From the NCBI RefSeq assembly GCF_000761545.1, contig NZ_JPMY01000041.1, positions 1 through 64,000 on the forward strand: a stretch of 64,000 bases of DNA, in the 5' to 3' direction. Position 1 is the stretch's first letter. Each line of letters begins with the position of its first letter. This document shows positions 41,934 to 50,862 of this stretch, piece by piece. Source of the DNA: Pseudomonas sp. ML96. Lineage in GTDB: Bacteria; Pseudomonadota; Gammaproteobacteria; Pseudomonadales; Pseudomonadaceae. The notes beneath the pieces are model-generated. The model was not told the origin of the DNA, did not search any database, and worked only from the letters and a program-made list of their open reading frames with translations. Both the position numbers and the translations under genes were made by a program.

Positions 41934-42193
41934 GGGGCGAGTTCCTTGTTCGGTGTAGCCATGTGCATGGCGCGGGATCATTGAGCACACATTGTATTCA
42001 GTCTTGGCCGCGGGCGTTGGCTGGTTGCGCTTATCGGCCGAAGCGAGAGCCTACTGGCGGGCTGTATGGCACTAATTAGAGAGGTCTGTGCCGGCTCAGG
42101 CCGGTATTCCATTCGTCTCGTGAAACCCAGGCGCCGGTCGTGCTGTCTGCACAGAGTCTGTATAGATAGCGCGAGCGTTGTGGGAGCGAGCCG

Positions 42194-42937
42194 ATGCATC
42201 GATCACTACTCTGCCTGGGCGGCCTGCTGGTGCTGGTGGGCTGCAGCACCGACCAGGACGGCCCTTACCGGGCGCCGGGGGCCAACTACGACCTGACGCA
42301 CTGGAAGCTGACCCTGCCGGACGACGACGCCAGCGAGGTGGACAACGCCGAGCTGCGCGCCGGCTATGCCTCGCGCTACTTCCACCTGGCCGACAACGGC
42401 GCGATGGTCTTCGTCGCCCCAGCCGGCGCCGGCAGCACCAAGAACTCCGACTACCCACGCTCGGAACTGCGCGAGCTGCTCGACCCCAGCGACGACAACC
42501 GCAACTGGAGCGGCAGCGGCTTCCACCAGCTCAAGGCCAGTGCCCGTGTGCTGCGTGCGCCGAGCACGCAGAAGATCATCGTCGGGCAGATCCACGGCTT
42601 CGACGCCCGCCCGCTGATCAAACTGCAGTGGGAGAAGGGCAAGCTCAAGGCGCTGATCAAGCGCCATCCTGAAGGCCGCAATGAGGACATCAGCCACGAG
42701 TTCGAGACGCCCGTGGGCAACGACCTGTTCTCCTACGTCATCGAACTGCAGGACGGCGTGCTGATGGTGGAGGTCAACGGCGAGCGCATCACTCATGACG
42801 TCTACGCCGAGGACCCGGCCTGGCGCGACGTGCGCTTCTACTTCAAGGCCGGCGCCTATGTGCAGGATGACGACGAGGATGGTGACGACGATGTCGGCGA
42901 GGTGCAGTTCACCCAGCTGAATGTGCGCCACGACTGA
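42194..42937 (+). CDS. PL7-family alginate lyase lipoprotein
   Basis: A 247-residue lipoprotein: signal MHRSLLCLGGLLVLVG with lipobox Cys17, then a polysaccharide lyase family 7 jelly-roll. The three signature motifs are present: RSELRE (about 91-96), QIHG (about 135-138) with the catalytic His, and YFKAGAYVQ (about 216-224) with the catalytic Tyr. An acidic loop DDDEDGDDD follows. It cleaves alginate by beta-elimination. P. aeruginosa PA1167 is a known PL7 lyase of this type. The lipid anchor suggests outer-membrane or periplasmic action. Its last 42 nt are duplicated just downstream. Confidence 0.88.
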   Translation: MHRSLLCLGGLLVLVGCSTDQDGPYRAPGANYDLTHWKLTLPDDDASEVDNAELRAGYASRYFHLADNGAMVFVAPAGAGSTKNSDYPRSELRELLDPSDDNRNWSGSGFHQLKASARVLRAPSTQKIIVGQIHGFDARPLIKLQWEKGKLKALIKRHPEGRNEDISHEFETPVGNDLFSYVIELQDGVLMVEVNGERITHDVYAEDPAWRDVRFYFKAGAYVQDDDEDGDDDVGEVQFTQLNVRHD

Positions 42938-42981
42938 AAGGCGAGGTGCAATTCACTCAGCTGAGCACGCGCCACGATTAG
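42896..42981 (+). repeat. Duplicated 3' tail of the alginate lyase gene
   Basis: Unit 1 (42896-42937) encodes GEVQFTQLNVRHD plus stop. Unit 2 (42940-42981) encodes GEVQFTQLSTRHD plus stop in the same relative frame. The period is 44 bp, about 80% identical, with several changes synonymous. Unit 2 has no start and looks like the remnant of a second lyase copy. Confidence 0.8.
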
Positions 42982-43039
42982 CTGCGGGCAGCCCCGGCGG
43001 CTATCCTATGCACCCGTTTCGCCTGCCCAGGATCGCCCC

Positions 43040-43573
43040 ATGAAAGCTCAGCTCCTCGAACTCATCACCCTGATCAGCTCCGGCTGCATGACCGACGAGG
43101 AGATCGCCCGCATCGCCGACGAGGCTGACCAGGCTTACGCCGACCCGGCGGCCTTCCTCGCCGCCAACCCGGACATCAACTACGACGACGATTTCCCCAT
43201 CCCGCTGGGCGAGTGGGTGGTGGTCGGCAGCCTGCCGGAAACCGTGCTGTTCCAGGCCGACAGCTACGAGGATCTGCTGCAGCAGATCATCGATTCGTTC
43301 GGCCCGCAGGTGAGCTTCAACATCAAGCCCAAGCAGCTGCAGAAGGTCGAGCCGCTGAAGGCGCTGAACCGCATCCAGGTGCAGCTCTCGGCGCTGTACA
43401 AGGAGAAGGGCGGCTACGTGCTGGTGGACCTCAGCGAGCCTTTGGATGACGAGCTGCAGTGCGTGTTGGTCTACACCAGCGATCTGTCGCGGGTGCTGGA
43501 ACTGGCCGTGGAGGTCGGGATCTACGCCGCGCCGGCCTATGAGGCGCTGAAGGCTAGTTCCGAGCAGGAGTGA
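43040..43573 (+). CDS. Conserved hypothetical protein, 177 aa
   Basis: A soluble acidic protein (MKAQLLELITLISSGCMTDEEIARIADEADQAYADPAAFL...) with no signal peptide. Alternating helical and strand-like parts (WVVVGSLPETVLFQADSYEDLLQQIIDSFG; GGYVLVDLSEPLDDELQCVLVYTSDLSRVLELAVEVGI) suggest a compact alpha/beta domain. Codon use is normal for the region. No family assignment. It overlaps the end of the convergent gene at 43554 by 20 nt. Confidence 0.65.
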   Translation: MKAQLLELITLISSGCMTDEEIARIADEADQAYADPAAFLAANPDINYDDDFPIPLGEWVVVGSLPETVLFQADSYEDLLQQIIDSFGPQVSFNIKPKQLQKVEPLKALNRIQVQLSALYKEKGGYVLVDLSEPLDDELQCVLVYTSDLSRVLELAVEVGIYAAPAYEALKASSEQE

Positions 43574-44366
43574 GCACGTCGGCGTTCGCGCAGGGCATGG
43601 TGGCGAAGCCGTATCTGGTAGCGGTCCTGCGCCACTCGGGCTGACAGTGCAGGGCGTCGATGGCGGCATTCAGCGGCGCCAGCAGTTCGGCGGCGCCTCT
43701 GCCGACCAGGATGTGCCGTTGAAAGTGGGCGACGCCCGGCACCGGGATGCCGACCAGGCGCTGGTCCAGCCCGGTTTTGCGCACCAGGTGACGAAACATC
43801 AGATGGTTCATGTGGGTGAAGTCGCCACGCCCGGCGGCCACCATTTGCAGGGTCTGCAGCTCGCTATTGAAGTCCTCGCGGCTCAGCTGACCGGCCGTCA
43901 TCAGTTCATCGAGTAGCGGCAGGCGCTGGCCGCGTACGGCGAGCAGGCGCTTGCCATGCAGCCAGCCCTCATCCAGCTCCGCTGGAGCTTGCCCCGTCCG
44001 TAGCACCAGCACGTTGTAGTCGTCGAACAGCGGCTTGCTCCACAGGTAGGTCTGCTGCTCGGCATCGTCGATGAAGCTGGGGTTGAGCAGCATGACCAGG
44101 CCGTCAAAACGTTCTGGCTGGCTTAGGTACTGTTGCAGCAAACGAGCGCGCGGCAGGTTGCGCAGCTCGATGTGGTATTGCTCGGCCAGCAGCGTGTTGA
44201 GCTGTTCGACCAGCTCCGGCACCAGGCCGCGCTGGGCGGCGATCAGAAAGGGGCTGGTCTCATAGGTATTGAACGCCTGCACCGATTTTGGCGAGGCTGC
44301 CACGCAAGGCAGGGCGAGGATTGCAAGCACGAGGGGCAGGCAGCGTAGCAAGACGGGATGCGACAT
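43554..44366 (-). CDS. Periplasmic solute-binding-protein-like protein (SBP_bac_3 type)
   Basis: A 270-residue exported protein: signal MSHPVLLRCLPLVLAILALPCVAA, then a two-lobe binding-protein pattern (VQAFNTYETSPFLIAAQRGLVPELVEQLNTLL; NYNVLVLRTG-like strand; MVAAGRGDFTHMNHLMF). The RNLPRARLLQQYLSQPERFDGLVML stretch resembles orphan ABC-type amino-acid-binding proteins that act without a permease. No permease gene is adjacent. The start at 44366 follows AAGGA; eight codons further upstream are possible. Ligand unknown. Confidence 0.7.
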   Translation of the reverse strand: MSHPVLLRCLPLVLAILALPCVAASPKSVQAFNTYETSPFLIAAQRGLVPELVEQLNTLLAEQYHIELRNLPRARLLQQYLSQPERFDGLVMLLNPSFIDDAEQQTYLWSKPLFDDYNVLVLRTGQAPAELDEGWLHGKRLLAVRGQRLPLLDELMTAGQLSREDFNSELQTLQMVAAGRGDFTHMNHLMFRHLVRKTGLDQRLVGIPVPGVAHFQRHILVGRGAAELLAPLNAAIDALHCQPEWRRTATRYGFATMPCANADVLTPARN

Positions 44367-44517
44367 GCTGGGTCCTTGGAGATGCGTCACCTACAGCTGT
44401 GACCAGCTCCGAGCATGGTGCGTTTACTTGCGCTTGTCGAACTGGCAAGAGCACTCTCGTGCTCCCGGTTTGGCGTGCCGCATACCAGCGCCTGCCGCGT
44501 GGCAAATTACCCCAGAA

Positions 44518-45288
44518 TTACAGGGTGAAACCGCCGTCGATGGGGATGATCGCGCCGGTCATGTAGGCGCCGGCGGTGCTGCACAGGGTGATGGCCAGTG
44601 CCGACATTTCTTCCTCGCGACCCCAGCGCTTCATCGGGATCAGCGCCACGTCCGCGGCCAGGGCCGCCTCGTCGTTGGAGATGAAGCGGGTCATCTTGCT
44701 CGGGAAGCGGCCGGGGGCGATGACGTTGACGTTGATGTGCTCGCTGACCAGCTCGCGGGCCAGGTTGCGCGACAGCTGGTGCAGCGCCGCCTTGCTCGGG
44801 CCGTAGGCGTAGGCTTCTTCGCTCATCGAGCTGATGCCGGCCACCGAGCCGATGTTGATGATGCGCGCCGGGTTGGCCTCGTTGCCGGCCTTACGCAGCA
44901 ACGGCAGCAGTTGCTGGATGCAGCTGAATACGGCGGTGACGTTGAGCTGCATGACCTTCTCCCAGCCCTTGACCGGGTAGCTCTCCAGCGGCGCGCCCCA
45001 GCTGGTGCCGGCGTTGTTGACCAGGATGTCGAGGTGCTCGATGCGCTGACCCAGCTCGGCGGCCAGGGCACGCGCACCTTCCTCGCCGGAGAGGTCGGCG
45101 GCCAGGCCGATGCATTCGCCGTATACCGACAGCTCTTCTGCCGTCTGCAGGCAGGCGGCGCCGTCGCGGCCGCAGATGAACACCCGCGCGCCGGCTTCGA
45201 GCAGGCCCTGGGCGATCATCCGGCCGATGCCGCGGCTGCCGCCGGTGACCAGGGCGGTGCGTCCGGCGAGACTGAAGTAGGAATGCAT
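44518..45288 (-). CDS. rhlG: RhlG-like NADPH-dependent beta-ketoacyl reductase
   Basis: A 256-residue SDR with cofactor motif TGGSRGIG (15-22), NNAGTSWG, catalytic Ser in NIGSVAG and the Tyr/Lys pair in YGPSK. The sequence (MHSYFSLAGRTALVTGGSRGIG, LLEAGARVFICGRD, LESYPVKGWEKVMQLNVTAVFSCIQQLLPLLRKAG, APGRFPSKMTRFI) closely matches P. aeruginosa RhlG. RhlG reduces beta-ketoacyl substrates and was linked to rhamnolipid and PHA precursor supply, a role that has been debated. It is monocistronic, and no rhlAB genes are in the window. Confidence 0.85.
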   Translation of the reverse strand: MHSYFSLAGRTALVTGGSRGIGRMIAQGLLEAGARVFICGRDGAACLQTAEELSVYGECIGLAADLSGEEGARALAAELGQRIEHLDILVNNAGTSWGAPLESYPVKGWEKVMQLNVTAVFSCIQQLLPLLRKAGNEANPARIINIGSVAGISSMSEEAYAYGPSKAALHQLSRNLARELVSEHINVNVIAPGRFPSKMTRFISNDEAALAADVALIPMKRWGREEEMSALAITLCSTAGAYMTGAIIPIDGGFTL

Positions 45289-45388
45289 GGCTGGCTCCTT
45301 GGCCGATGGGTAGAGGGCCTACCCTAATCCGCCAAGGCGCCGCTGGCGCCCGTTATTGCGGGCGCAAATGGTGCGGCCAAGCCCTGGC

Positions 45389-46810
45389 CTATGGCGCCGC
45401 CTTGGCCTGCTGCCAGCCCCCGCCGAGGGCCATGAACAGGCCGATCTGCGCCTGGGTCACCTGGCTCTCGCTGGCCGCCAGCTGTTCGTCGACGCCGGCC
45501 AGGGTGCGCTGGGCCTGCAGTTCGGCGAGGAAGTTCTCGCGGCCGGCCTGGTAGAAGGCGTGGGTCTGTTCGGCGGCGCGGCGCGCCGAACGCGCGGTGT
45601 CTTCCAGGGCGTCGCGCTGCTGCAGCGCGGCCTGGTAGTGGGCGAGGGCGGTCTGGGTCTCGCGTACGGCATTGAGCACCACACCGTCGAAGTGCGCCAG
45701 CGCCGCCTGGCTGCCAGCCTCGGCCTGCTGCACGCGGGCGCGGGCGCCGTTGCTGGGGATGCTCCAGTGGATCAGCGGGCCGAAGCCCCAGTGCTGGGTG
45801 GAGGCATCGCCCATGTCGTCGAGAATGCCGACCAGGCCGGTGGAGGCGCCGAGGCTGATGTCCGGGTACAGCGCGGCGGTGGCCACGCCGATGCGCGCGG
45901 TGGCAGCGGCGAGCTGGCGTTCGGCCTGGCGCACGTCGGGGCGGCGGGCGAGCAGGGCGGCGCCATCTCCGACCGGTAGCGGCTGCAGCAGGGTTGGCAG
46001 GTGTGCACAGTCGGTGACGTCGCTGGGCAGCGCCTCGGCCGGCTGCGCGGTGAGCATGGCCAACTGGTAGACGCCGGTCTGGCGCATGGCTTCATAGCGC
46101 GGCAGCACGGCGCGCAGGGACTTGAACTGGGTTTCCGAGCGGGTCACCTCGGTCTCGTTGCCGCGCCCGGCGGCGTGCAGCTGGGCGGTCAGCTCCAGGC
46201 TCTGGCGCTGCAGGTCGAGCGAGTGCAGAGCTACGGCGCGCTCCTCGTTGGCGGCGCACACCTGGGCATAGGCACCGACCACCCGCGCGACCACGTTGAT
46301 CCGCGCCAGGTCGGCGGCGGCCTGGGTGGCGTCGGCCTCGGCGCGGGCGGTTTCCACACCACGGCGCAGCTTGCCGAACAGGTCGAGCTGGTAGGAAAGA
46401 CCAACGTTGAGGTTGGCGAAATTAACCACCGGCACCTTCTCCATCAGCAGGAACTGCTGGCCGGCCACCTGCACGCGCTGCAGGTCGGCGTCCACGGCTT
46501 CGTGGACGTTGCCCAGATCCTCGATCTCGCTGACCCGCGCATCGGCGCGGCCTAGGTTGGCGGCAGCCACGCGCAGCTCGGTGTTGGCCGCCAGCGCCTG
46601 TTCGACCAGGCGCTCCAGAGCCGGCTCGTGGTACAGCCGCCACCAGTCGGCGGGGACCGGCGCGGACACCACCTCGGGGCCTGCGGGCAGCTCGCCGTGC
46701 AGGTCGCTGCGGTTGACGGCGGCGTCCTGCGGCAGGCGGTAGTCGGGGCCGACCGTGGTGCAGGCGCCGAGGGCGAGGGCGGCGACGAGGGGTAGCAGGC
46801 GCAGGTTCAT
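45389..46810 (-). CDS. Outer-membrane efflux lipoprotein (NodT/OprM-type)
   Basis: A 473-residue TolC-like channel with a lipoprotein signal ending at the lipobox LGAC. It has the NodT-family start TTVGPDYRLP, long alternating helices (ELRVAAANLGRADARVSEIED; AAADLARINVVARVVGAYAQVCAANEERAVALHSLDLQRQSLELT) and an equatorial GASTGLVGILDD segment. It is the last gene of the MarR-FUSC-DUF1656-HlyD operon and supplies the outer-membrane duct. Its start overlaps the HlyD stop by 4 nt. Confidence 0.9.
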   Translation of the reverse strand: MNLRLLPLVAALALGACTTVGPDYRLPQDAAVNRSDLHGELPAGPEVVSAPVPADWWRLYHEPALERLVEQALAANTELRVAAANLGRADARVSEIEDLGNVHEAVDADLQRVQVAGQQFLLMEKVPVVNFANLNVGLSYQLDLFGKLRRGVETARAEADATQAAADLARINVVARVVGAYAQVCAANEERAVALHSLDLQRQSLELTAQLHAAGRGNETEVTRSETQFKSLRAVLPRYEAMRQTGVYQLAMLTAQPAEALPSDVTDCAHLPTLLQPLPVGDGAALLARRPDVRQAERQLAAATARIGVATAALYPDISLGASTGLVGILDDMGDASTQHWGFGPLIHWSIPSNGARARVQQAEAGSQAALAHFDGVVLNAVRETQTALAHYQAALQQRDALEDTARSARRAAEQTHAFYQAGRENFLAELQAQRTLAGVDEQLAASESQVTQAQIGLFMALGGGWQQAKAAP

Positions 46811-47685
46811 GGCTTCTGCCCGTCCTCGATGATCGACACGGTGGCGGTGCGCCCGGCGACCATGCGGAAGTCTTCCGGCACCTCGTCGAACAGGATGCGC
46901 ACCGGCACGCGCTGGGCCAGGCGCACCCAGCTGAAGGCCGGGTTGACGTTGGGCAGCAGGTTGGCGCCGCTGGTGCGGTCACGGTCCTCGATGGCGGCGG
47001 CGATGCTCTGCACGTGACCGGTCAGGCGGCGCTCGTCGCCCATCACGCGGATGTCCACGGCCTGGCCGACGTGGATGTGGCCGAGCTTGGTTTCCTCGAA
47101 GTAGCCGTCGAGGTGGAAGGAGTCCTTGTCCACCACCGAGAGCACGTTGCGCCCGGCGCTGACGAACTCGCCCACGCGCGGCGCACGGTCGTTGAGGTAG
47201 CCGTCCACCGGGCTGCTGATCACCGTGCGCTCCAGGTTCAGGCGCGCGTTGTCCACCGCCGCTTCGGCCTCGGCCAGGGCGGCGTTGGCGCGCAGCACGC
47301 TGGATTCGCTTTCCTCGACGATCTCGCGCGCCACCAGTTTGCCCAGCGCGCGATTGCGTGCGGCCTCGCGCCTGGCCTGGGCCAGGGTCTCGCGACGGTC
47401 GTCGCGCAGCGCCTCGGCTTGTTTGAGGGCGACCTGGAAGCGCGCCTGGTCGATGACGAACAGCACCTGGCCACGGCTGACCGGCTGGTTGTCGTGGACC
47501 TCGACGCGGGCGATCAGTCCGGAGACGTCGGGTGCCACCTGGATCACGTCGACGCGGATATGACCGTCGCGAGTCCAGGGGGCAAACAGGTAGTAGCTGA
47601 CCATCTGCCAGATCAGCACGGCGGCGACGGCAACGGCGACCAGGGTGACCAGCAGGCGGGCGGAGGAGAGCGCGAGTCTTTTCAT
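46807..47685 (-). CDS. HlyD-family membrane fusion protein (AaeA/EmrA-like)
   Basis: A 292-residue periplasmic adaptor with one N-terminal membrane helix (LLVTLVAVAVAAVLIWQMVSYYLF, about 10-33). A lipoyl/barrel-sandwich half (VAPDVSGLIARVEVHDNQPVSRGQVLFVID), an alpha hairpin (about 70-140), the second half (RTVISSPVDGYLNDRAPRVGEFVSAG) and a beta-barrel domain complete it. The short length and FUSC partner match the AaeA group. Its ATG overlaps the DUF1656 stop by 4 nt. It bridges the FUSC pump and the outer-membrane channel. Confidence 0.9.
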   Translation of the reverse strand: MKRLALSSARLLVTLVAVAVAAVLIWQMVSYYLFAPWTRDGHIRVDVIQVAPDVSGLIARVEVHDNQPVSRGQVLFVIDQARFQVALKQAEALRDDRRETLAQARREAARNRALGKLVAREIVEESESSVLRANAALAEAEAAVDNARLNLERTVISSPVDGYLNDRAPRVGEFVSAGRNVLSVVDKDSFHLDGYFEETKLGHIHVGQAVDIRVMGDERRLTGHVQSIAAAIEDRDRTSGANLLPNVNPAFSWVRLAQRVPVRILFDEVPEDFRMVAGRTATVSIIEDGQKP

Positions 47686-47894
47686 GAGTGCATCAGGATT
47701 CGGCTGAGGTGGTCGAGAAGGCCCAGCAGGGCGGCGTACAGCGCGATGTTGAACAGCGCGTGATGCCATACCAGGCGGTAGACGTGCAGGGTGTTGAGTA
47801 GCCGTTGCAGCGGCAGGTACAGCAGGTAGGCGAGCAGTGCCAGCACCAGGGCGGTGGGCAGGAACACGCCGAAGACATTGATATCGCCGATCAC
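47682..47894 (-). CDS. DUF1656 small inner-membrane protein (AaeX-like)
   Basis: A 70-residue protein with two hydrophobic helices (LPTALVLALLAYLLYLPLQ; HALFNIALYAALLGLLDHLSRILM) and the family opening IGDINVFGVFLP. DUF1656/AaeX proteins sit between FUSC and HlyD genes in aromatic-acid efflux operons. The start is GTG at 47894, which overlaps the FUSC stop (GTGA); its own stop overlaps the HlyD start. Tight overlaps on both sides imply translational coupling. Confidence 0.88.
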   Translation of the reverse strand: MIGDINVFGVFLPTALVLALLAYLLYLPLQRLLNTLHVYRLVWHHALFNIALYAALLGLLDHLSRILMHS

Positions 47895-49963
47895 AGTGCG
47901 GCTCCGTCGAGGCCCTGGGGCAGGGCTGGTTCGTGGTACACGGCCGGCGCGGCGAGGACCGGTGGCTGCAGCGCGGTGGCCAGGCCGCCGAGGGCGTGCA
48001 GCACGGCCAGCGCCGCCTCCTCGCACTGCGGCGCGCTGGCGGCTGCGGCCAGGCGTGCGCGTTCGATCAGCTGCAGCAGCGAGGGCGCCACCGGCTGCGC
48101 GCGGCCGGCGCGCAGGTTACGGCGGAAGTGCCGGCCGACGCCGCGCACCACCAGTTGCAGCGGGCGTTGCGCCTCGCCCGGTAGGCGCGCCTGGTGGGCC
48201 TTGATGTCGAGCAGGTTGTAGGCGATGCGCAGATCCCGTTCGGCCTCGCCGCTGTCCTGGCCGCTGAGGTTGAGGCGCGGCAGGTGCTGGGCGAAGCGGT
48301 CGAGCAGACGGCCGGCCAGGCGGCGCTGTTCGACCAGGGTGTCGGCATGGCTCATTGCGCCGAGGTCCTGCCAGCTGGAACGGGTCATGCGTCGCGCCAG
48401 CAGCTCGGCCCCGAAGGGGCGGAACACCAGGGTCCAGAGGAAGGCGAAGAGCAGGCCGATGGGCCCGGCCAGGTTGCTGTTGAGGAATACTAGGAGGTCC
48501 GCCTGGTAGGCGCCCTGGATGCTGATGAAGGTGGCGGTGTTGACCGCGATCAGCAGGGTCGGCAGGTAGAAGCGTGGCTGTACGGTGAGGGTGCCGACGC
48601 AGATGAACGGCCCGGCGAAGGCCAGCACCAGCAGCGGGAAGTCGTGCACGTTGGGCAGCACGAGGAACAGGTAGAGGCTGGCCAGCATCACGCTGAAGCA
48701 GGTCCAGACGAAGAAGCGCTTGATCTGCGCCGCCGGCTCGTCGAGCGTGGCGAAGAAGCAGCAGGCCACGGCGGCGAGCACCACGGCGCTGGCGCCATCG
48801 GTCCAGCCCAACCAGATCCACAACTGGGTGGCGACGAAGATGCCGAGCACGATGTAGGCAGTGGAATACAGCATCAGCCCGCGGTCGTGGAAACGCGTGC
48901 CGCTGCCCAGGTGCCAGTGACGGTACACCGAGGTCCAGGGGCTATGGTCGTCATCGCTCAGGCGCTGCTGCAGGCTGCGGCAGTCCTGCCACAGGTCGAG
49001 CCATTGGCGCAGGCGGTAGAGGGCGTTGGCTAGCAGGCTCTGCGCTGGCTCGATCAGACGTTCAGGTTGCGGTTGCAGGGCTTGCAGTTCGCGCTGCAAT
49101 TGCAGACGGCCGGCTTCGTCGGCACCGTCGCGCAGCCAGGCTTCGGCGCGGCGTACCAGCGGCGCCAGATGTGTGGCCTGCTCCGGTGCGCTCTGGTGCA
49201 GCACATCGATGGCGTCGTGCAGGCTATCCATTGCCGGCAGTAGCAGGGCCATGCGCTCGCGCAGCTCGCGGGCGTTGCGCACCACGCGCGGGTGGGCGCC
49301 CTCGTGCGGCAGCTGGCCGATCATCAGTTCCAGGCTGTTGAAGGTGGTGATCATCGCCGCGCGCAGGCGCGCCAGCTCGCCTAGCAGCGTCAGCTCGCGC
49401 CGGCGTTGCAGCTGCAGGGCGCAGTAGTCGCGGGCGTCGCCGAACCAGCGGCGGGTGTTGTCGGCCAGCACCGGGGCCAGGCGGCTGGGCCAGAACAGGC
49501 TGGTGACCACGGCGGCGCAGACGATGCCCAGGCTGATCTCGAGGAAGCGCGAATAGGCCAGGTCGAACACCGCCTGCGGGTTATCCACCACCGGCAGGGC
49601 GATCATCGGCATGGTGTAGCCGGCCAGCATCAACGCGTAGTTGTCGGCGGTGCGCACGTGCATGGAGAGCAGCAGCATGCTGCCGGTCCACAGCGCCACC
49701 ACCAGGCACAGCAGCAGCGGCGCCTGGGCCAGCAGCGGCACGAAGAACACCGCGGCGCTGGCGCCGAGCAGAGTGCCCAGTGCGCGGTACAGCGCCTTGG
49801 AGCTGGTCGGGCCGACGAAGGGGTTGGCGACGATGTACACCGTGGCCATCGCCCAGTAGGGCCGCGGCAGCTGCATGTACAGAGCGATGTACAGCGCCAG
49901 CATCGAGGCGGCGAACACCTTGAGCGAGTAGAACCAGTCGCGGGCGGGGGGCAGGGTGAGCAT
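47891..49963 (-). CDS. FUSC/AaeB-family inner-membrane efflux protein
   Basis: A 690-residue protein built as two membrane blocks (about residues 15-165 and 370-520) separated and followed by cytoplasmic helical domains. This is the fusaric-acid-resistance/AaeB architecture. Typical text: PRPYWAMATVYIVANPFVGPTSSKALYRALGTLLGA at the first block, and GASAVVLAAVACCFFATLDEPAAQIKRFFVW at the second. With HlyD, DUF1656 and an outer-membrane factor it should form a pump for aromatic carboxylic acids or similar weak acids. It starts 3 bp after the MarR gene. Confidence 0.9.
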   Translation of the reverse strand: MLTLPPARDWFYSLKVFAASMLALYIALYMQLPRPYWAMATVYIVANPFVGPTSSKALYRALGTLLGASAAVFFVPLLAQAPLLLCLVVALWTGSMLLLSMHVRTADNYALMLAGYTMPMIALPVVDNPQAVFDLAYSRFLEISLGIVCAAVVTSLFWPSRLAPVLADNTRRWFGDARDYCALQLQRRRELTLLGELARLRAAMITTFNSLELMIGQLPHEGAHPRVVRNARELRERMALLLPAMDSLHDAIDVLHQSAPEQATHLAPLVRRAEAWLRDGADEAGRLQLQRELQALQPQPERLIEPAQSLLANALYRLRQWLDLWQDCRSLQQRLSDDDHSPWTSVYRHWHLGSGTRFHDRGLMLYSTAYIVLGIFVATQLWIWLGWTDGASAVVLAAVACCFFATLDEPAAQIKRFFVWTCFSVMLASLYLFLVLPNVHDFPLLVLAFAGPFICVGTLTVQPRFYLPTLLIAVNTATFISIQGAYQADLLVFLNSNLAGPIGLLFAFLWTLVFRPFGAELLARRMTRSSWQDLGAMSHADTLVEQRRLAGRLLDRFAQHLPRLNLSGQDSGEAERDLRIAYNLLDIKAHQARLPGEAQRPLQLVVRGVGRHFRRNLRAGRAQPVAPSLLQLIERARLAAAASAPQCEEAALAVLHALGGLATALQPPVLAAPAVYHEPALPQGLDGAAL

Positions 49964-49966
49964 GGG

Positions 49967-50404
49967 TCAGGCCTGCGGAGTGAACTGTTCGAGCGCGCTG
50001 AACACGCGCAGCGCCGCGTGCAGGTCGGCCTCGGGCAGATGGCCGAGGGCCTGACTGCGCAGGCTGCGCAACTCGACTTCCAGCTCGCTGCTGAGCGTGC
50101 GTCCGGCGGCGGTGACGCTGAGCAGCTTGGCGCGGCGGTCGGCTGGGTCCTCGGCGCGTTCGATCAGGCCGGCCTGGCACAGCTGGTCGAGCAGGCGTAC
50201 CAGCGACGGCCCCTCGATACCTACGGCCTGGGCCAGTTGGCCCTGGCGCACGCCATCGCCGAGACGGCCGATGAGCAGCAGCGGCATGCAGCAGGCTTCG
50301 CTGATGCCGAAATGCGCCAGCGCCTGCTGGCAGGTACGGCGCCAGATTCGACCGCTGCTGACCAGGCGGCTGCTGACCTGTTGCTGGAGGGTTGCGATGG
50401 GCAT
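49967..50404 (-). CDS. MarR-family transcriptional regulator of the efflux operon
   Basis: A 145-residue winged-helix regulator. HTH GQLAQAVGIEGPSLVRLLDQLCQAGLIER (about 55-83) is followed by the wing DPADRRAKLLSVTAAGR. It is the promoter-proximal gene of the five-gene efflux operon, with 3 bp to the FUSC gene. The promoter region holds TAGATAGC direct repeats and the palindrome TAGCATGCTA. Autorepression relieved by an aromatic-acid ligand is the usual mechanism in this arrangement. Confidence 0.9.
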   Translation of the reverse strand: MPIATLQQQVSSRLVSSGRIWRRTCQQALAHFGISEACCMPLLLIGRLGDGVRQGQLAQAVGIEGPSLVRLLDQLCQAGLIERAEDPADRRAKLLSVTAAGRTLSSELEVELRSLRSQALGHLPEADLHAALRVFSALEQFTPQA

Positions 50405-50418
50405 GATAAAGAATGCAG

Positions 50419-50441
50419 GCTATCTATTAGCATGCTATCTA
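50419..50441 (-). promoter_or_regulatory. MarR operator candidate
   Basis: Two TAGATAGC direct repeats (minus strand, 15 bp apart) frame a perfect 10-bp palindrome TAGCATGCTA at 50428-50437, 15-37 bp before the MarR start codon. Confidence 0.55.
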
Positions 50442-50495
50442 ATCACTCGATCCACGACCGAGCAAGGTGCGTTTCGCGCAACACTGAGTTGCCGA

Positions 50496-50717
50496 TCAGC
50501 GCTTTGCTTGTTGCCGTAGCGGTACCAACAGGGCGTTCAGACCGTTGTGATCGATCTCGTGCATCAGTGCCAGCAGGCGGCCCAGTTCGCCCTTGGGAAA
50601 GCCCTGGCGGGCGAACCAGCCCAGGTAGTTGCCGGGAAGATCGGCGATCAGGCGGCCCTGATACTTGCCGTAGGGCATGGTGCGGGTGACCAGTTGCAGG
50701 AGGTCTTCGGGCTTCAT
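50496..50717 (-). CDS. DUF3820 family protein
   Basis: A 73-residue protein with the full DUF3820 signature TMPYGKYQGRLIADLPGNYLGWFARQGFPKGELG. These proteins are common in pseudomonads and are sometimes named quorum-sensing-regulated virulence factors, but no activity is established. The Gly/Lys-rich GKYQGRLI segment resembles nuclease-associated small domains. The start at 50717 removes 18 non-conserved codons. Single gene. Confidence 0.85.
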   Translation of the reverse strand: MKPEDLLQLVTRTMPYGKYQGRLIADLPGNYLGWFARQGFPKGELGRLLALMHEIDHNGLNALLVPLRQQAKR

Positions 50718-50862
50718 GGTGGCAGGGCGAGATACAGAGCAGGGGCGGGCAGGATAACCCGGCGCGGCCACTGTACGGCTACTGTTGTCGTCAGCTGTAT
50801 CCCTGCGTCGGGCAGGCCGCGCGTTTTAATTCTTCTCTTTCATTCGACGCGGAGTTGCCCCG

